Origin: Rhynchopus sp. YZ270_cl-10
Taxonomy: Eukaryota > Euglenozoa > Diplonemea > Diplonemida > Diplonemidae
Assembly: GCA_964035575.1 (NCBI GenBank)
Contig: OZ037933.1
Coordinates: 434,001 to 498,000, forward strand
DNA: 64,000 nt
Reading direction: 5' to 3'
Under the pieces are notes generated by a model, which saw nothing but the letters and a program-made list of their open reading frames with translations, searched no databases and was not told the DNA's origin. The translations under genes were made by a program, and so were the position numbers. Shown piece after piece: positions 42,901-51,884 of the stretch (position 1 is its first letter; every line of letters starts with the position of its first letter).

Positions 42901-43087
42901 TTTTTGTCGATCCCTTATTCTCACTCTTTGTCAAATGGTGCAAAGATTGAGGGAATTGGGGGCACGGTCTGAAACTTTACCTCGCTATATCCTCTTCACA
43001 ATCATACCAGGAAGGGGATAAGACGCGCTTCGCGCGCGCGCGACGCCCTGCCTCCCCTTTTTTTCTGGTTTTTTTTTTTTTTTTTTT

Positions 43088-43751
43088 CACGGGTCGGGAA
43101 AGATCTTTTGTCTTTTTTTGTCTTTTTTCGAGAATCTCGGGAGAAAAAAAAAAAAAATCAAGATTTTCAGGATTTTTGTCTTTTTTTTTCAGGATCTCTC
43201 GAGATCTTTGAGATCTTTGAAAAATCCTGAAAAAAAAAGGAAAAAAAGAGAAAAAAAGATGAAAAAGATCTTGAAAATCTTTTTTTTCTCAAAAAAAAGA
43301 TAAAAAAGATTTTTGGGATTTTGAAAAATCTTTTTGGGAAAAAAAAAAAAAAAGATTTTGAAAATCTTTTTTTTTTTTTTCAAAGATTTCTCAAGATCTC
43401 GAGATTTTTCATGAAATTTCATGGATTTTTCCAGGATTTTTCAGGATTTTTTCAGGATTTTCCCAGGATTTTCAAATCTTTTCTCTTTTTTTTTTTCTCC
43501 CAAAAATCTTTTTTTTTTTTTTTTTTTCGGGAGAAGAGGATTTTTTTTCTCGAAAACTAAACATAACATTTCGTTGACCGCAGCCATTTAGGCTCTTTGC
43601 CTATGACGCACATGATAATGGATGAGGGGGAGGATTCAAAAGGAAAAAGCGTAAAGACAGATCTATCGTTGGTTTTAAATATGTTTAGTTTCCAATCACA
43701 CTTCGTGTGTGCAAAAAAAAAAAAAAAAAAAAAGATCTTTCCCGACCCGTG
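43088..43751. mobile_element. Element with CACGGGTCGGGAAAGATCTT ends inserted in a T-run
   Basis: The 20-bp inverted ends CACGGGTCGGGAAAGATCTT / AAGATCTTTCCCGACCCGTG are flanked by T-runs on both sides. The 664-bp interior is mostly AAGATCTT, AAAATCTT and AAGATTTT units in both orientations, plus a unique segment 43556-43708 with no gene. Confidence 0.7.
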
Positions 43752-43950
43752 TTTTTTTTTCTCATGAAGATATCTTCATGGGAAAAAACGGGAAAACCCC
43801 AGATTTTTTTTTTTTTTTGAAGATTTTTTGGGTCATATCTTCATAGCGGAAACACTGGGGGGGAACCGGCGTGTTGTCATACAGGATTCGGGAAAATGGG
43901 GGTGCAGTAAAAAAAGCTCAATTTGTTAGTTTTTTTTGTTGTGTCTACCA
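43752..43950. repeat. Inverted partial copy of the dispersed repeat
   Basis: ATGAAGATATCTTCATGG and a reverse copy of the GTTTCCGCTTCATGG segment (about 43830-43875) mirror 42490-42560, so the two may be ends of one larger element. Confidence 0.4.
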
Positions 43951-44020
43951 TTTTTTTTTTTTTTTTTTTTTGAAAACTTGGTTGTATTAGTGTAGACACC
44001 CGAGGATGAACTCCACTATC
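43951..44020 (-). repeat. Retroposon tail, family C
   Basis: A long T-run, then GAAAACTTGGTTGTATTAGT, GTAGACACCCGAGGATGAAC and TCCACTAT. This is the closest match to the tail of the SL-headed element at 49058-49104. Confidence 0.7.
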
Positions 44021-44284
44021 AATTTTTCTTCTTCGCTAAGTTGTTCTGGAAAGCATCACGATACCCGCATTGCAAACCACAACCCCAAGGCCGATCCATG
44101 GGAACTCATAATCACCGTTACTATACAGCATCAAATAAAAAGGGGGAAGGGGTCTGAAAGATTAACGCATCAATCAATAACAATAATTAAAATATAAAAA
44201 AAACACAAGCAAACAACACAACCACTGCTTGCAGCAGGCCTCCTTGACCTGCAACAGGGTTGCATCAATACGTCACCAGACACT

Positions 44285-45535
44285 TCACTGGGAACGGTAC
44301 TTCTTCGCCACAGCACGTGTCGCAGTCACGAAGGCCTCCTTGCGGGGAAGGCCAGACTTCAGGGCAGCCGTGTACGCAGCGGGGAAGTGCTTCTTCGTGA
44401 AGAGTGCGTACTTGGTAGCAGGCTTCTTCAGGCTCTTGCGGATGGCGGTCCTCTTGGCCTTGTTCTTTGCTGCCTCAGCCTCGAGCACTCCACGCTGCTG
44501 GGTGGAGAGTGCTGCCCACTTCGTGTTCACGTCCTTCAGGGTCAGCTTCGTTCCCTTCATCGTCTTCTGGACGAACAGGGTGCGTGCGGTGACAGGTCCG
44601 CTCGATGCGATCTTGGATTTCTTGTCCTTCTTTGCCTGCTTCTTCTCGTTGACACGAGCCTTGAGGGCAGCCTTCTTGGCCTTGACAGCCTGCTTCCTCT
44701 TCGCAACACGAGCCTTCAGGGCAGCCTTCTTGGCCTTGGCGGCCAGGTTCCTCTTCGCAACACGAGCCTTGAGGGCAGCCTTCTTGGCCTTGACAGCCTG
44801 CTTTCTCTTCGCAACACGAGCCCTCAGGGCAGCCTTCTTGGCCTTCTTCACCTGCTTTGCCTTCGCAACACGAGCCTTGAGGGCAGCCTTCTTGGCCTTC
44901 TTCACCTGCTGTGCCTTCGCAACACGAGCCTTCAGGGCGGCCTTCCTTGCCTTCTTCACCTGCTTTGCCTTCGCAACACGAGCCTTCAGGGCAGCCTTCT
45001 TGGCCTGGACAGCAGCCTTCTTGGCCTTGACAGCTTGTGCCTTCTTCGCAACACGAGCCTTCAGGGCGGCCTTCTTGGCCTGGACAGCCTGGTTCTTCTT
45101 GGCAACACGAGCCCTCAGGGCAGCCTTCTTGGCCTTCTGGACCTGTGCCTTCTTGGCAGCACGAGCCTTCAGGGCAGCCTTCTTGGCCTTGACAGCCTGT
45201 GCCTTCGCAGCAGCACGAGCCTTGAGTGCAGCCTTCTTGGCAGACTTGTTCGCCTTCTTCACAATCTTCTTCACCTTCTTTGCCTTCTTTGCCTGCACCT
45301 TCTTGGCCTTCTTCACAACCTTCTTGGCTGCCTTCTTCACAACCTTCTTCGCGACCTTCTTCACTGCCTTCTTGGCCGGCTTCACCTTCTTGGCAGACAC
45401 CTTCTTCGACGCAGACTTCTTCGCCACAGGCTTCTTTGCTGCCTTGGTCACCTTGCTGCGCATCTGCACGGCACCCACCTGCACAGCAGGGAGCACGAAC
45501 TTCGCCTGGCGCGCAATGGAACGAAGAGACATCAT
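44285..45535 (-). CDS. Lys/Ala-repeat HMG-like mitochondrial DNA-binding protein, copy 1
   Basis: 416 residues from the start MMSLRSIARQAKFVLPAVQ, an Arg/Ser-rich presequence typical of mitochondrial import. An in-frame extension without an obvious function lies upstream, so the Met pair is preferred. Residues about 30-95 are Lys/Ala/Val-rich. Then come 11 copies of an 18-residue repeat (KAKKAALKARVAKRKQAV type) plus one short insertion (KKAAVQA). The last 110 residues hold two HMG-box-like helical segments (TLFVQKTMKGTKLTLKDV ... and KPATKYALF ...). In kinetoplastids, basic HMG-type KAP proteins condense mitochondrial DNA; the same role is inferred here. The repeat composition also resembles histone H1, but the presequence argues for the mitochondrion. 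Confidence 0.85.
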   Translation of the reverse strand: MMSLRSIARQAKFVLPAVQVGAVQMRSKVTKAAKKPVAKKSASKKVSAKKVKPAKKAVKKVAKKVVKKAAKKVVKKAKKVQAKKAKKVKKIVKKANKSAKKAALKARAAAKAQAVKAKKAALKARAAKKAQVQKAKKAALRARVAKKNQAVQAKKAALKARVAKKAQAVKAKKAAVQAKKAALKARVAKAKQVKKARKAALKARVAKAQQVKKAKKAALKARVAKAKQVKKAKKAALRARVAKRKQAVKAKKAALKARVAKRNLAAKAKKAALKARVAKRKQAVKAKKAALKARVNEKKQAKKDKKSKIASSGPVTARTLFVQKTMKGTKLTLKDVNTKWAALSTQQRGVLEAEAAKNKAKRTAIRKSLKKPATKYALFTKKHFPAAYTAALKSGLPRKEAFVTATRAVAKKYRSQ

Positions 45536-46020
45536 TTTGAAGTGTGAAGGGTGTGACGGGAATGTGGTGGAACTGTGGTGGTGGGTGTGGGTTGTGCTGT
45601 GTCGGGTTGTGCTGTTCAAAGTTGTGAAGTGCAGGTGGGTTGTTTTCTTCTATTTGAAGTATCGAAGATACTCCGCACTGTGCGACCTTTGAGACTAACG
45701 AACCAATGAAGGCTTTCAACAAACTCTCTTCTTCACACACTCAAAAGAGAATGAAAGCCATACAACGAAGAAAGGGCCACTGGAAAGAGAAAAAAAATGC
45801 AAAACAAATCTGACCTGACACAACAGGATCATGAGAGCGCACGATGCCGTCTACACCCAAACTGAACAATTTCGGCACATAACGTGGTGGGGAGGGAAAA
45901 GGGGAACTGGGCGAACATGAACAATTGTGCACACATGTGGCAGCATTGCGTTTGAGACATTGCGTGTGTGACAACAACACACTGTTCACAGTCCGCACAA
46001 AACATCATAACTGTACAAAA

Positions 46021-46061
46021 TAAAATAAAATAAAATAAAATAAAATAAAATAAAATAAAAT
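46021..46061. repeat. (AAAAT)n tract between gene copies
   Basis: About eight TAAAA units. A shorter version lies at 50111-50140, marking the same intergenic position in the next unit. Confidence 0.8.
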
Positions 46062-46186
46062 AAACAGAGAGTCAAACAGTAAAACTTGAATGATTAAGAC
46101 ATCAATTACAACAAACAACACAACCACTGCTTGCAGCAGGCCTCCTTGACCTGCAACAGGGTTGCATCAATACGTCACCAGACACT

Positions 46187-47137
46187 TCACTGGGAACGGT
46201 ACTTCTTCGCCACAGCACGTGTCGCAGTCACGAAGGCCTCCTTGCGGGGAAGGCCAGACTTCATGGCAGCCGTGTACTCAGCGGGGAAGTGCTTCTTCAC
46301 GAAGAGTGCGTACTTGGTAGCAGGCTTCTTCAGGCTCTGGCGGATGGCGGTCCTCTTGGCCTTGTTCTTTGCTGCCTCAGCCTCGAGCACTCCACGCTGC
46401 TGGGTGGAGAGTGCTGCCCACTTCGTGTTCACATCCTTCAGGATCAGCTTCGTTCCCTTCATCGTCTTCTGGACGAACAGGGTGCGTGCGGAGACAGGTC
46501 CGCTCGATGCGATCTTGGATTTCTTGTCCTTCTTTGCCTGCTTCTTCTCGTTGACACGAGCCTTGAGGGCAGCCTTCTTGGCCTTGACAGCCTGCTTCCT
46601 CTTCGCAACACGAGCCTTGAGGGCAGCCTTCTTGGCCTGGACAGCCTGCTTTCTCTTCGCAACACGAGCCTTGAGGGCAGCCTTCTTGGCCTGGACAGCC
46701 TGCTTTCTCTTCGCAACACGAGCCTTCAGGGCAGCCTTCTTGACCTTGACAGCCTGATTTCTCTTCGCAACACGAGCCTTCAGTGCAGCCTTCTTGGCCT
46801 TGACAGCCTGTGCCTTCGCAGCAGCACGAGCCTTGAGTGCAGCCTTCTTGGCAGACTTGTCCGCCTTCTTCACAATCTTCTTCACCTTCTTTGCCTGCAC
46901 CTTCTTGGTCTTCTTCACAACCTTCTTGGCTGCCTTCTTCACAACCTTCTTCGCGACCTTCTTCACTGCCTTCTTGGCCGGCTTCACCTTCTTGGCAGAC
47001 ACCTTCTTCGACGCAGACTTCTTCGCCACAGGCTTCTTTGCTGCCTTGGTCACCTTGCTGCGCATCTGCACGGCACCCACCTGCACAGCAGGGAGCACGA
47101 ACTTCGCCTGGCGCGCAATGGAACGAAGAGACATCAT
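46187..47137 (-). CDS. Lys/Ala-repeat HMG-like mitochondrial protein, copy 2
   Basis: 316 residues with the same presequence, basic linker and C-terminal HMG-like segments as copy 1, but only six 18-residue repeats and a shorter basic linker (a 4-residue deletion near VQAKKVKK). The 5' and 3' flanks are near-identical to copy 1, so the copies arose by tandem duplication. Start chosen at the Met pair, as in copy 1. Confidence 0.85.
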   Translation of the reverse strand: MMSLRSIARQAKFVLPAVQVGAVQMRSKVTKAAKKPVAKKSASKKVSAKKVKPAKKAVKKVAKKVVKKAAKKVVKKTKKVQAKKVKKIVKKADKSAKKAALKARAAAKAQAVKAKKAALKARVAKRNQAVKVKKAALKARVAKRKQAVQAKKAALKARVAKRKQAVQAKKAALKARVAKRKQAVKAKKAALKARVNEKKQAKKDKKSKIASSGPVSARTLFVQKTMKGTKLILKDVNTKWAALSTQQRGVLEAEAAKNKAKRTAIRQSLKKPATKYALFVKKHFPAEYTAAMKSGLPRKEAFVTATRAVAKKYRSQ

Positions 47138-48082
47138 TTTGAAGTGTGAAGGGTGTGACGGGAATGTGGTGGAACTGTGGTGGTGGGTGTGGGTTGTGCT
47201 GTGTCGGGTTGTGCTGTTCAAAGTTGTGAAATGCAGGTGGGTTGTTTTCTTCTATTTGAAGTATCGAAGATACTCCGCACTATGCGACCTTTGAGACTAA
47301 CGAACCAATGAAGGCTTTCAACAAACTCTCTTCTTCACACACTCAAAAGAGAATACAATTATATCATGTAAAGGGGGTCCAGCGATTATTTACGTTTAGA
47401 ATAAAAATCAATATGAAAGAGAATACAAGAAAGACATAAAACTACACGAGAAAAGCATGTGCAAAACAAAATCTGACCTGACACAACAGGATCATGAGAG
47501 CGCACGAGGCCGTCTACACCCAAACTGAACAATTTCGGCACATAACGTGGTGGGGAGGGAGAATGAGAACTGGGCGAACATGAACAATTGTGCACACATG
47601 TGGCAGCATTGCGTTTGAGACATTGCGTGTGTGACAACAACACACTGTTCACAGTCCGCACAAAACATTATAACCAGGGGGGTCGGGTGGTACTTTTTAG
47701 CGGTTTTGGAACCTCAAATGCCGGTTTAGCGGTTTGGGCAGGCCTCAGCCTAACTCCCGGGCCTCAGCCAAAACCATCGACCCATTTGAGAAGAAAAAAA
47801 AAAAAAGGAGAGAAAAAAGTGATTTTTACTAGTGCTTCCCGAGCTTTCTCCGCTGACAAGCTAGTCACAAGAAGAAAACTTAAGCGAGCCCGGGCGCGCT
47901 TCGCGCGCCCGGGTCCCCACCCCAGCTCAAGTTGGGGGCCTCCGGCGGAATGTGAGAGTTCCTCAGTGATCCAACGGCGGAGCTCGGCACTTCATTGATA
48001 TTTGCACCAGGCACACGTGGTGCACGATCAGTAACCTCAGTTTTTTTACAAAAGAAATGGCGACATGTCACCCAAAGGTTCC

Positions 48083-48212
48083 AGGCGAAGCCACGGTACG
48101 CAACATTTCAAAAAATTGCGCTTAAACTTGGACATTTTTACTGCCAAACTATGTCATGGGAAGGGTGTGATGCAAGCTTGCGCCGCAGGCGCACGGTGCG
48201 CTACTTTTTTCC
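48083..48212 (+). repeat. Double-hairpin repeat
   Basis: GGCGAAGCCACGGTACGC, then about 100 bp on GCGCCGCAGGCGCACGGTGC and a T-run. Confidence 0.65.
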
Positions 48213-48324
48213 TTTCGCCATGCTGCATGCTTCCTTTTCCTTCGAAGTCTGACCAATTGAGTCCGGCTCGATGGTATCTCAAAAAATTCCCCTTCACCCC
48301 CTACCGGGTTAATGGTATCCCAAA

Positions 48325-48395
48325 AAAAAACCCTGGGTCAACCCGGTACATCGACCCATCGACCCGGGTACCTGGGTCGATGGGTCGATGGTTAG
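48325..48395. repeat. Small palindrome of TCGACCCA motifs
   Basis: ATCGACCCATCGACCC / GGGTCGATGGGTCGAT around GGGTACCTGG. Confidence 0.6.
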
Positions 48396-48431
48396 GCTGG
48401 GGCCTGGGTTTGGGCAAAAAAAAAAAAAAAA

Positions 48432-48469
48432 CCAACGATTTCTAAAGCTACAGTTTCTGTACTTCATTG
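48432..48469 (+). other. Spliced-leader sequence
   Basis: Identical over 38 nt to the LINE copy at 30658-30695; preceded by an A-run, followed by GTCCCC. Confidence 0.8.
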
Positions 48470-48543
48470 GTCCCCACCAGTGGAGTCCCCCATACAGGAG
48501 GAAGGGAGGGGGTTCGCCCTCTCCCACCATACTACACGCGAAT

Positions 48544-49044
48544 ATGACTCTCCTTTTAAGGAGATATGATATGGCGATTGCTCAGGCGCGGGCTATGACG
48601 GCTGAAGCGATGACTGAGGATGAGTGGTGTGATGCGGCCGACCTGGTGTCAGCTGCATGCACTCTATCGGGGCTGATCTCGCAGCTCACGATAGAGGTGG
48701 CAGAAGAGGAAACGGCGGTGCAACCGCCACATGACGTGACACCGCGGGCCGTAGCGCTTGCGATGTTGGTGCGAGCAGCAGCAGCGACTTGCACCGAAGA
48801 CGAGACACCCGGCGCCTGCTTCCCCGCAGGAGCCACAACAACAGCGACCCCCACCATGACGTGCACCACCGGTGGGAAGGTCAAGACGCCTCACAAGGCG
48901 CTGAAGAACAAGCCCCCGCCGCCGCCCCCACCCGACCGTGGGTTGACTGCAGCCAGGAAGCCAGTGCCGCCGCCGCCGCCCAATCGAGACTGGACGACGA
49001 CGACCGCCATGAGCATTGCATGGAGTAACTCCGGCATCACTTAG
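48544..49044 (+). CDS. ORF of the SL-headed retroelement (166 aa)
   Basis: The first ATG after the SL gives MTLLLRRYDMAIAQARAMTA and a protein with an Ala-rich helical N-terminal half and a Pro-rich C-terminal part (KNKPPPPPPPDRGLTAARKP). The N-terminus loosely resembles the LINE ORF1 start (MSLLAKARETYDRAQALVLA), suggesting a shortened ORF1 relative. No stop interrupts it, so it may be a recent copy. Confidence 0.55.
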   Translation: MTLLLRRYDMAIAQARAMTAEAMTEDEWCDAADLVSAACTLSGLISQLTIEVAEEETAVQPPHDVTPRAVALAMLVRAAAATCTEDETPGACFPAGATTTATPTMTCTTGGKVKTPHKALKNKPPPPPPPDRGLTAARKPVPPPPPNRDWTTTTAMSIAWSNSGIT

Positions 49045-49125
49045 ACGCGTGTAGTATAGTGGAGTTCATCTTCGGGTGTCTACACTAAAACAACCAAGTT
49101 TTCAAAAAAAAAAAAAAGTATAAAT

Positions 49126-49554
49126 CATGGGTGTCCAAAGTACTTGAAGTACTTTTTTCGGATTTTTTATGGCACTTGAAGTACTTGACCCCCCCTTTTT
49201 TTTCCTCTCAAAATGACAGTCAAGTACTTGAAGATGGATCAAGTACTTGACATAAATCAAGTACTTGATACCCTATTTTTTTTCTCGTACTTTTTTACTT
49301 TTTTACCCTCTGGCAGAGTCTGTCAAGTACTTGTTTTCGCAAAAAAAACGTCAAGTACTTGATCAAGTACCCACTTTTTTTTGTACTTGATCAAGTACTT
49401 GATGTTTTTTTTTGTGAAAAAAGTACTTGACAGAGGGAGAACAAGTAAAAAAGTACTAGAAAAAAAAATAGGGTGTCAAGTACTTCAAGTATCAAGTATT
49501 GGGTTTTTTGGGGGATCAAGTACTTGATATACTTCAAGTACTTTGGACATCCAT
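49126..49554. mobile_element. Hairpin element of AAGTACTTGA motifs
   Basis: Inverted ends ATGGGTGTCCAAAGTACTTG / CAAGTACTTTGGACATCCAT, flanked by ATAAATC on both sides (49119-49125, 49556-49562), a 7-bp target duplication (7 of 8 if 8 bp). The interior reiterates TCAAGTACTTGA about 15 times. It lies just beyond the A-tail of the SL-headed element. Confidence 0.8.
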
Positions 49555-49747
49555 GATAAATCTGGATTCCGAGAAAAAAATTTTTTGGGGGTAGTGGTCA
49601 CCCCTCCCACCCCTCATATCAGAAAATATCAGCTCCTAAAGACACTAAAGCACAGCCTCCTCCTGTCAGGTCGAACTCCCTGTTGACCTTTGGGCTTTCT
49701 GCCTTACAGAGGCCCGGGGCACAGCGCACCGCGAGAGCGGCAAGAAA

Positions 49748-49880
49748 TAAAAATGTAGCGTACCGTGTGCCTGCGGCGCAGCTTGCAGCCCACCCTTCCC
49801 ATGACATAGTTTGGCTGAAAAATGTTCAATTGTAAGCGCATTTTTTTGAAATGCTGCGTACCGTGGCTTCGCCAAAAACT
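49748..49880 (-). repeat. Double-hairpin repeat, inverted; partial copy at 49963-49997
   Basis: GTAGCGTACCGTGTGCCTGC, then GCGTACCGTGGCTTCGCC about 100 bp on. Another GGCTTCGCC end lies at 49980-49990. Confidence 0.6.
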
Positions 49881-50260
49881 TTCGTTTAGCAAAATATGGA
49901 AGTAAAATATACGGAACTGACGATAATTACCAACGAAAGTGCCATTGTATGTCAACAATTTTTAGAAATGTTGCGCACCGTGGCTTCGCCAAGAGCCTTC
50001 GGGTGACAGTGACCCTTTTTAAGGGTGAAAAAGCTCGGGAGCCCAAAACCGTTAAACCGCTAAAAAAAACTTTCGGGGGACTCACACGACCTCCCTGATC
50101 ATAACTGTACAAAATAAAATAAAATAAAATAAAATAAACAGAGAGTCAAACAGTAAAACTTGAATGATTAAGACATCAATCACAACAAACAACACAACCA
50201 CTGCTTGCAGCAGGCCTCCTTGACCTGCAACAGGGTTGCATCAATACGTCACCAGACACT

Positions 50261-51241
50261 TCACTGGGAACGGTACTTCTGGGCAAGCGAGCGGGAGACA
50301 GCTACGAAGGCCTCCTTGCGGGGAAGGCCAGACTTCATGGCAGCCGTGTACTCAGCGGGGAAGTGCTTCTTCACGAAGAGTGCGTACTTGGTAGCAGGCT
50401 TCTTCAGGCTCTTGCGGATGGTGGTCCTCTTGGCCTTGTTCTTTGCTGCCTCAGCCTCGAACACTCCACGCTGCTGGGTGGAGAGTGCAGTCCACTTCGT
50501 GAGTACGTCCTTCAGGGTCAGCTTCGTTCCCTTCATCGTCTTCTGGACGAACAGGGTGCGTGCGGAGACAGGTCCGCTCGATGCGATCTTGGCCTTCTTG
50601 TCCTTCTTTGCCTGCTTCTTCTCGTTGACACGAGCCATGAGGGCAGCCTTCTTGGCCTTGACAGCCTGTGCCTTCTTCGCAACACGAGCCTTGAGGGCAG
50701 CCTTCTTGTCCTTCTTTGCCTGCTTCTTCTCGTTAACACGAGCCTTGAGGGCAGCCTTCTTGGCCTTGACAGCCTGTGCCTTCTTCGCAACACGAGCCCT
50801 CAGGGCAGCCTTCTTGGCCTTGACAGCAGCCTTCTTGGCCTTGGCAGCCTGTGCCTTCGCAGCAATGCGAGCCTTCAGTGCAGCCTTCTTAACCTTCTGG
50901 ACCTCTGCCTTCTTGGCAGCGCGAGCCTTCAGGGCAGCCTTCTTGGCAGACTTGTTCGCCGTCTTCACAATCTTCTTCACCTTCTTTGCCTTCTTTGCCT
51001 GCACCTTCTTGGCCTTCTTCACAACCTTCTTGGCTGCCTTCTTCACAACCTTCTTCGCGACCTTCTTCACTGCCTTCTTGGCCGGCTTCACCTTCTTGGC
51101 AGACACCTTCTTCGACGCAGACTTCTTCGCCACAGGCTTCTTTGCTGCCTTGGTCACCTTGCTGCGCATCTGCACGGCACCCACCTGCACAGCAGGGAGC
51201 ACGAACTTCGCCTGGCGCGCAATGGAACGAAGAGACATCAT
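50261..51241 (-). CDS. Lys/Ala-repeat HMG-like mitochondrial protein, copy 3
   Basis: 326 residues with six repeats. The repeat block is the most rearranged of the four: the NEKKQAKKDKK unit that ends the block in the other copies occurs twice. The C-terminus ends AVSRSLAQKYRSQ, like copy 4 and unlike copies 1 and 2 (TATRAVAKKYRSQ), so copies 3/4 and 1/2 form pairs at this end. Confidence 0.85.
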   Translation of the reverse strand: MMSLRSIARQAKFVLPAVQVGAVQMRSKVTKAAKKPVAKKSASKKVSAKKVKPAKKAVKKVAKKVVKKAAKKVVKKAKKVQAKKAKKVKKIVKTANKSAKKAALKARAAKKAEVQKVKKAALKARIAAKAQAAKAKKAAVKAKKAALRARVAKKAQAVKAKKAALKARVNEKKQAKKDKKAALKARVAKKAQAVKAKKAALMARVNEKKQAKKDKKAKIASSGPVSARTLFVQKTMKGTKLTLKDVLTKWTALSTQQRGVFEAEAAKNKAKRTTIRKSLKKPATKYALFVKKHFPAEYTAAMKSGLPRKEAFVAVSRSLAQKYRSQ

Positions 51242-51884
51242 TTTGAAGTGTGAAGGGTGTGACGGGAATGTGGTGGAACTGTGGTGGTGGGTGTGGGTTG
51301 TGCTGTGTCGGGTTGTGCTGTTCAAAGTTGTGAAATGCAGGTGGGTTGGTTTCTTCTATTTGAAGTATCGAAGATACTCCGCACTATGCGACCTTTGAGA
51401 CTAACGAACCAATGAAGGCTTTCAACAAACTCTCTTCTTCACACACTCAAAAGAGAATGAAAGCCACAAAACGAAGAAAGGGCCACTGGAAAAAGAATGC
51501 AAAACAAATTTGACCTGACACAACAGGATCATGAGAGCGCACGAGACCGTCTACACCCAAACTGGACATTCTCGTCACACAACGTGGTGGGGAGGGAAAA
51601 GGGGAACTGGGCGAACATGAACAATTGTGCACACATGTGTCAGCGTTGCGTTTGACAATAACACACTGTGTCCACACAGGACATAACTGTACAAAGTAAA
51701 TAATAAAAAGTTGAAAATGTTAAACTTGAATGAAAAAAATAATAACGGAAAAGAAAAAAAGCTCACATAAAAATAAAAAAAAAATGAATCTAAGTTCCGC
51801 GTGCTTAGTCACCCAACACAACCACTGCTTGCAGCAGGCCTCCTTGACCTGCAACAGGGTTGCATCAATACGTCACCAGACACT

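Larger units (their letters stand above)
48430..49117 (+). mobile_element. SL-headed short retroelement
   Basis: SL exon at 48432-48469, an ORF (48544-49044), the family-C tail (49058-49104: GTCTACACTAAAACAACCAA, GTTTTC) and a run of about 13 A. It has the structure of a reverse-transcribed trans-spliced mRNA. It encodes no reverse transcriptase, so it would depend on a partner. Confidence 0.75.
47675..50097. mobile_element. 2.4-kb hAT-like element inserted in the gene array
   Basis: The ends CAGGGGGGTCGGGTG and CGACCTCCCTG are inverted, with further inverted similarity just inside (TTTTTAGCGGTTTTGG against CCAAAACCGTTAAACCGC). The flanks are ATTATAAC (47667-47674) and ATCATAAC (50098-50105); an array unit without an insertion reads ATCATAAC at the same point (near 46007), so an 8-bp duplication with one later change is likely. 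It has no transposase. Other elements have inserted in it: an SL-headed retroelement, a hairpin element, double-hairpin repeats and a small palindrome at 48325-48395. Confidence 0.75.
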
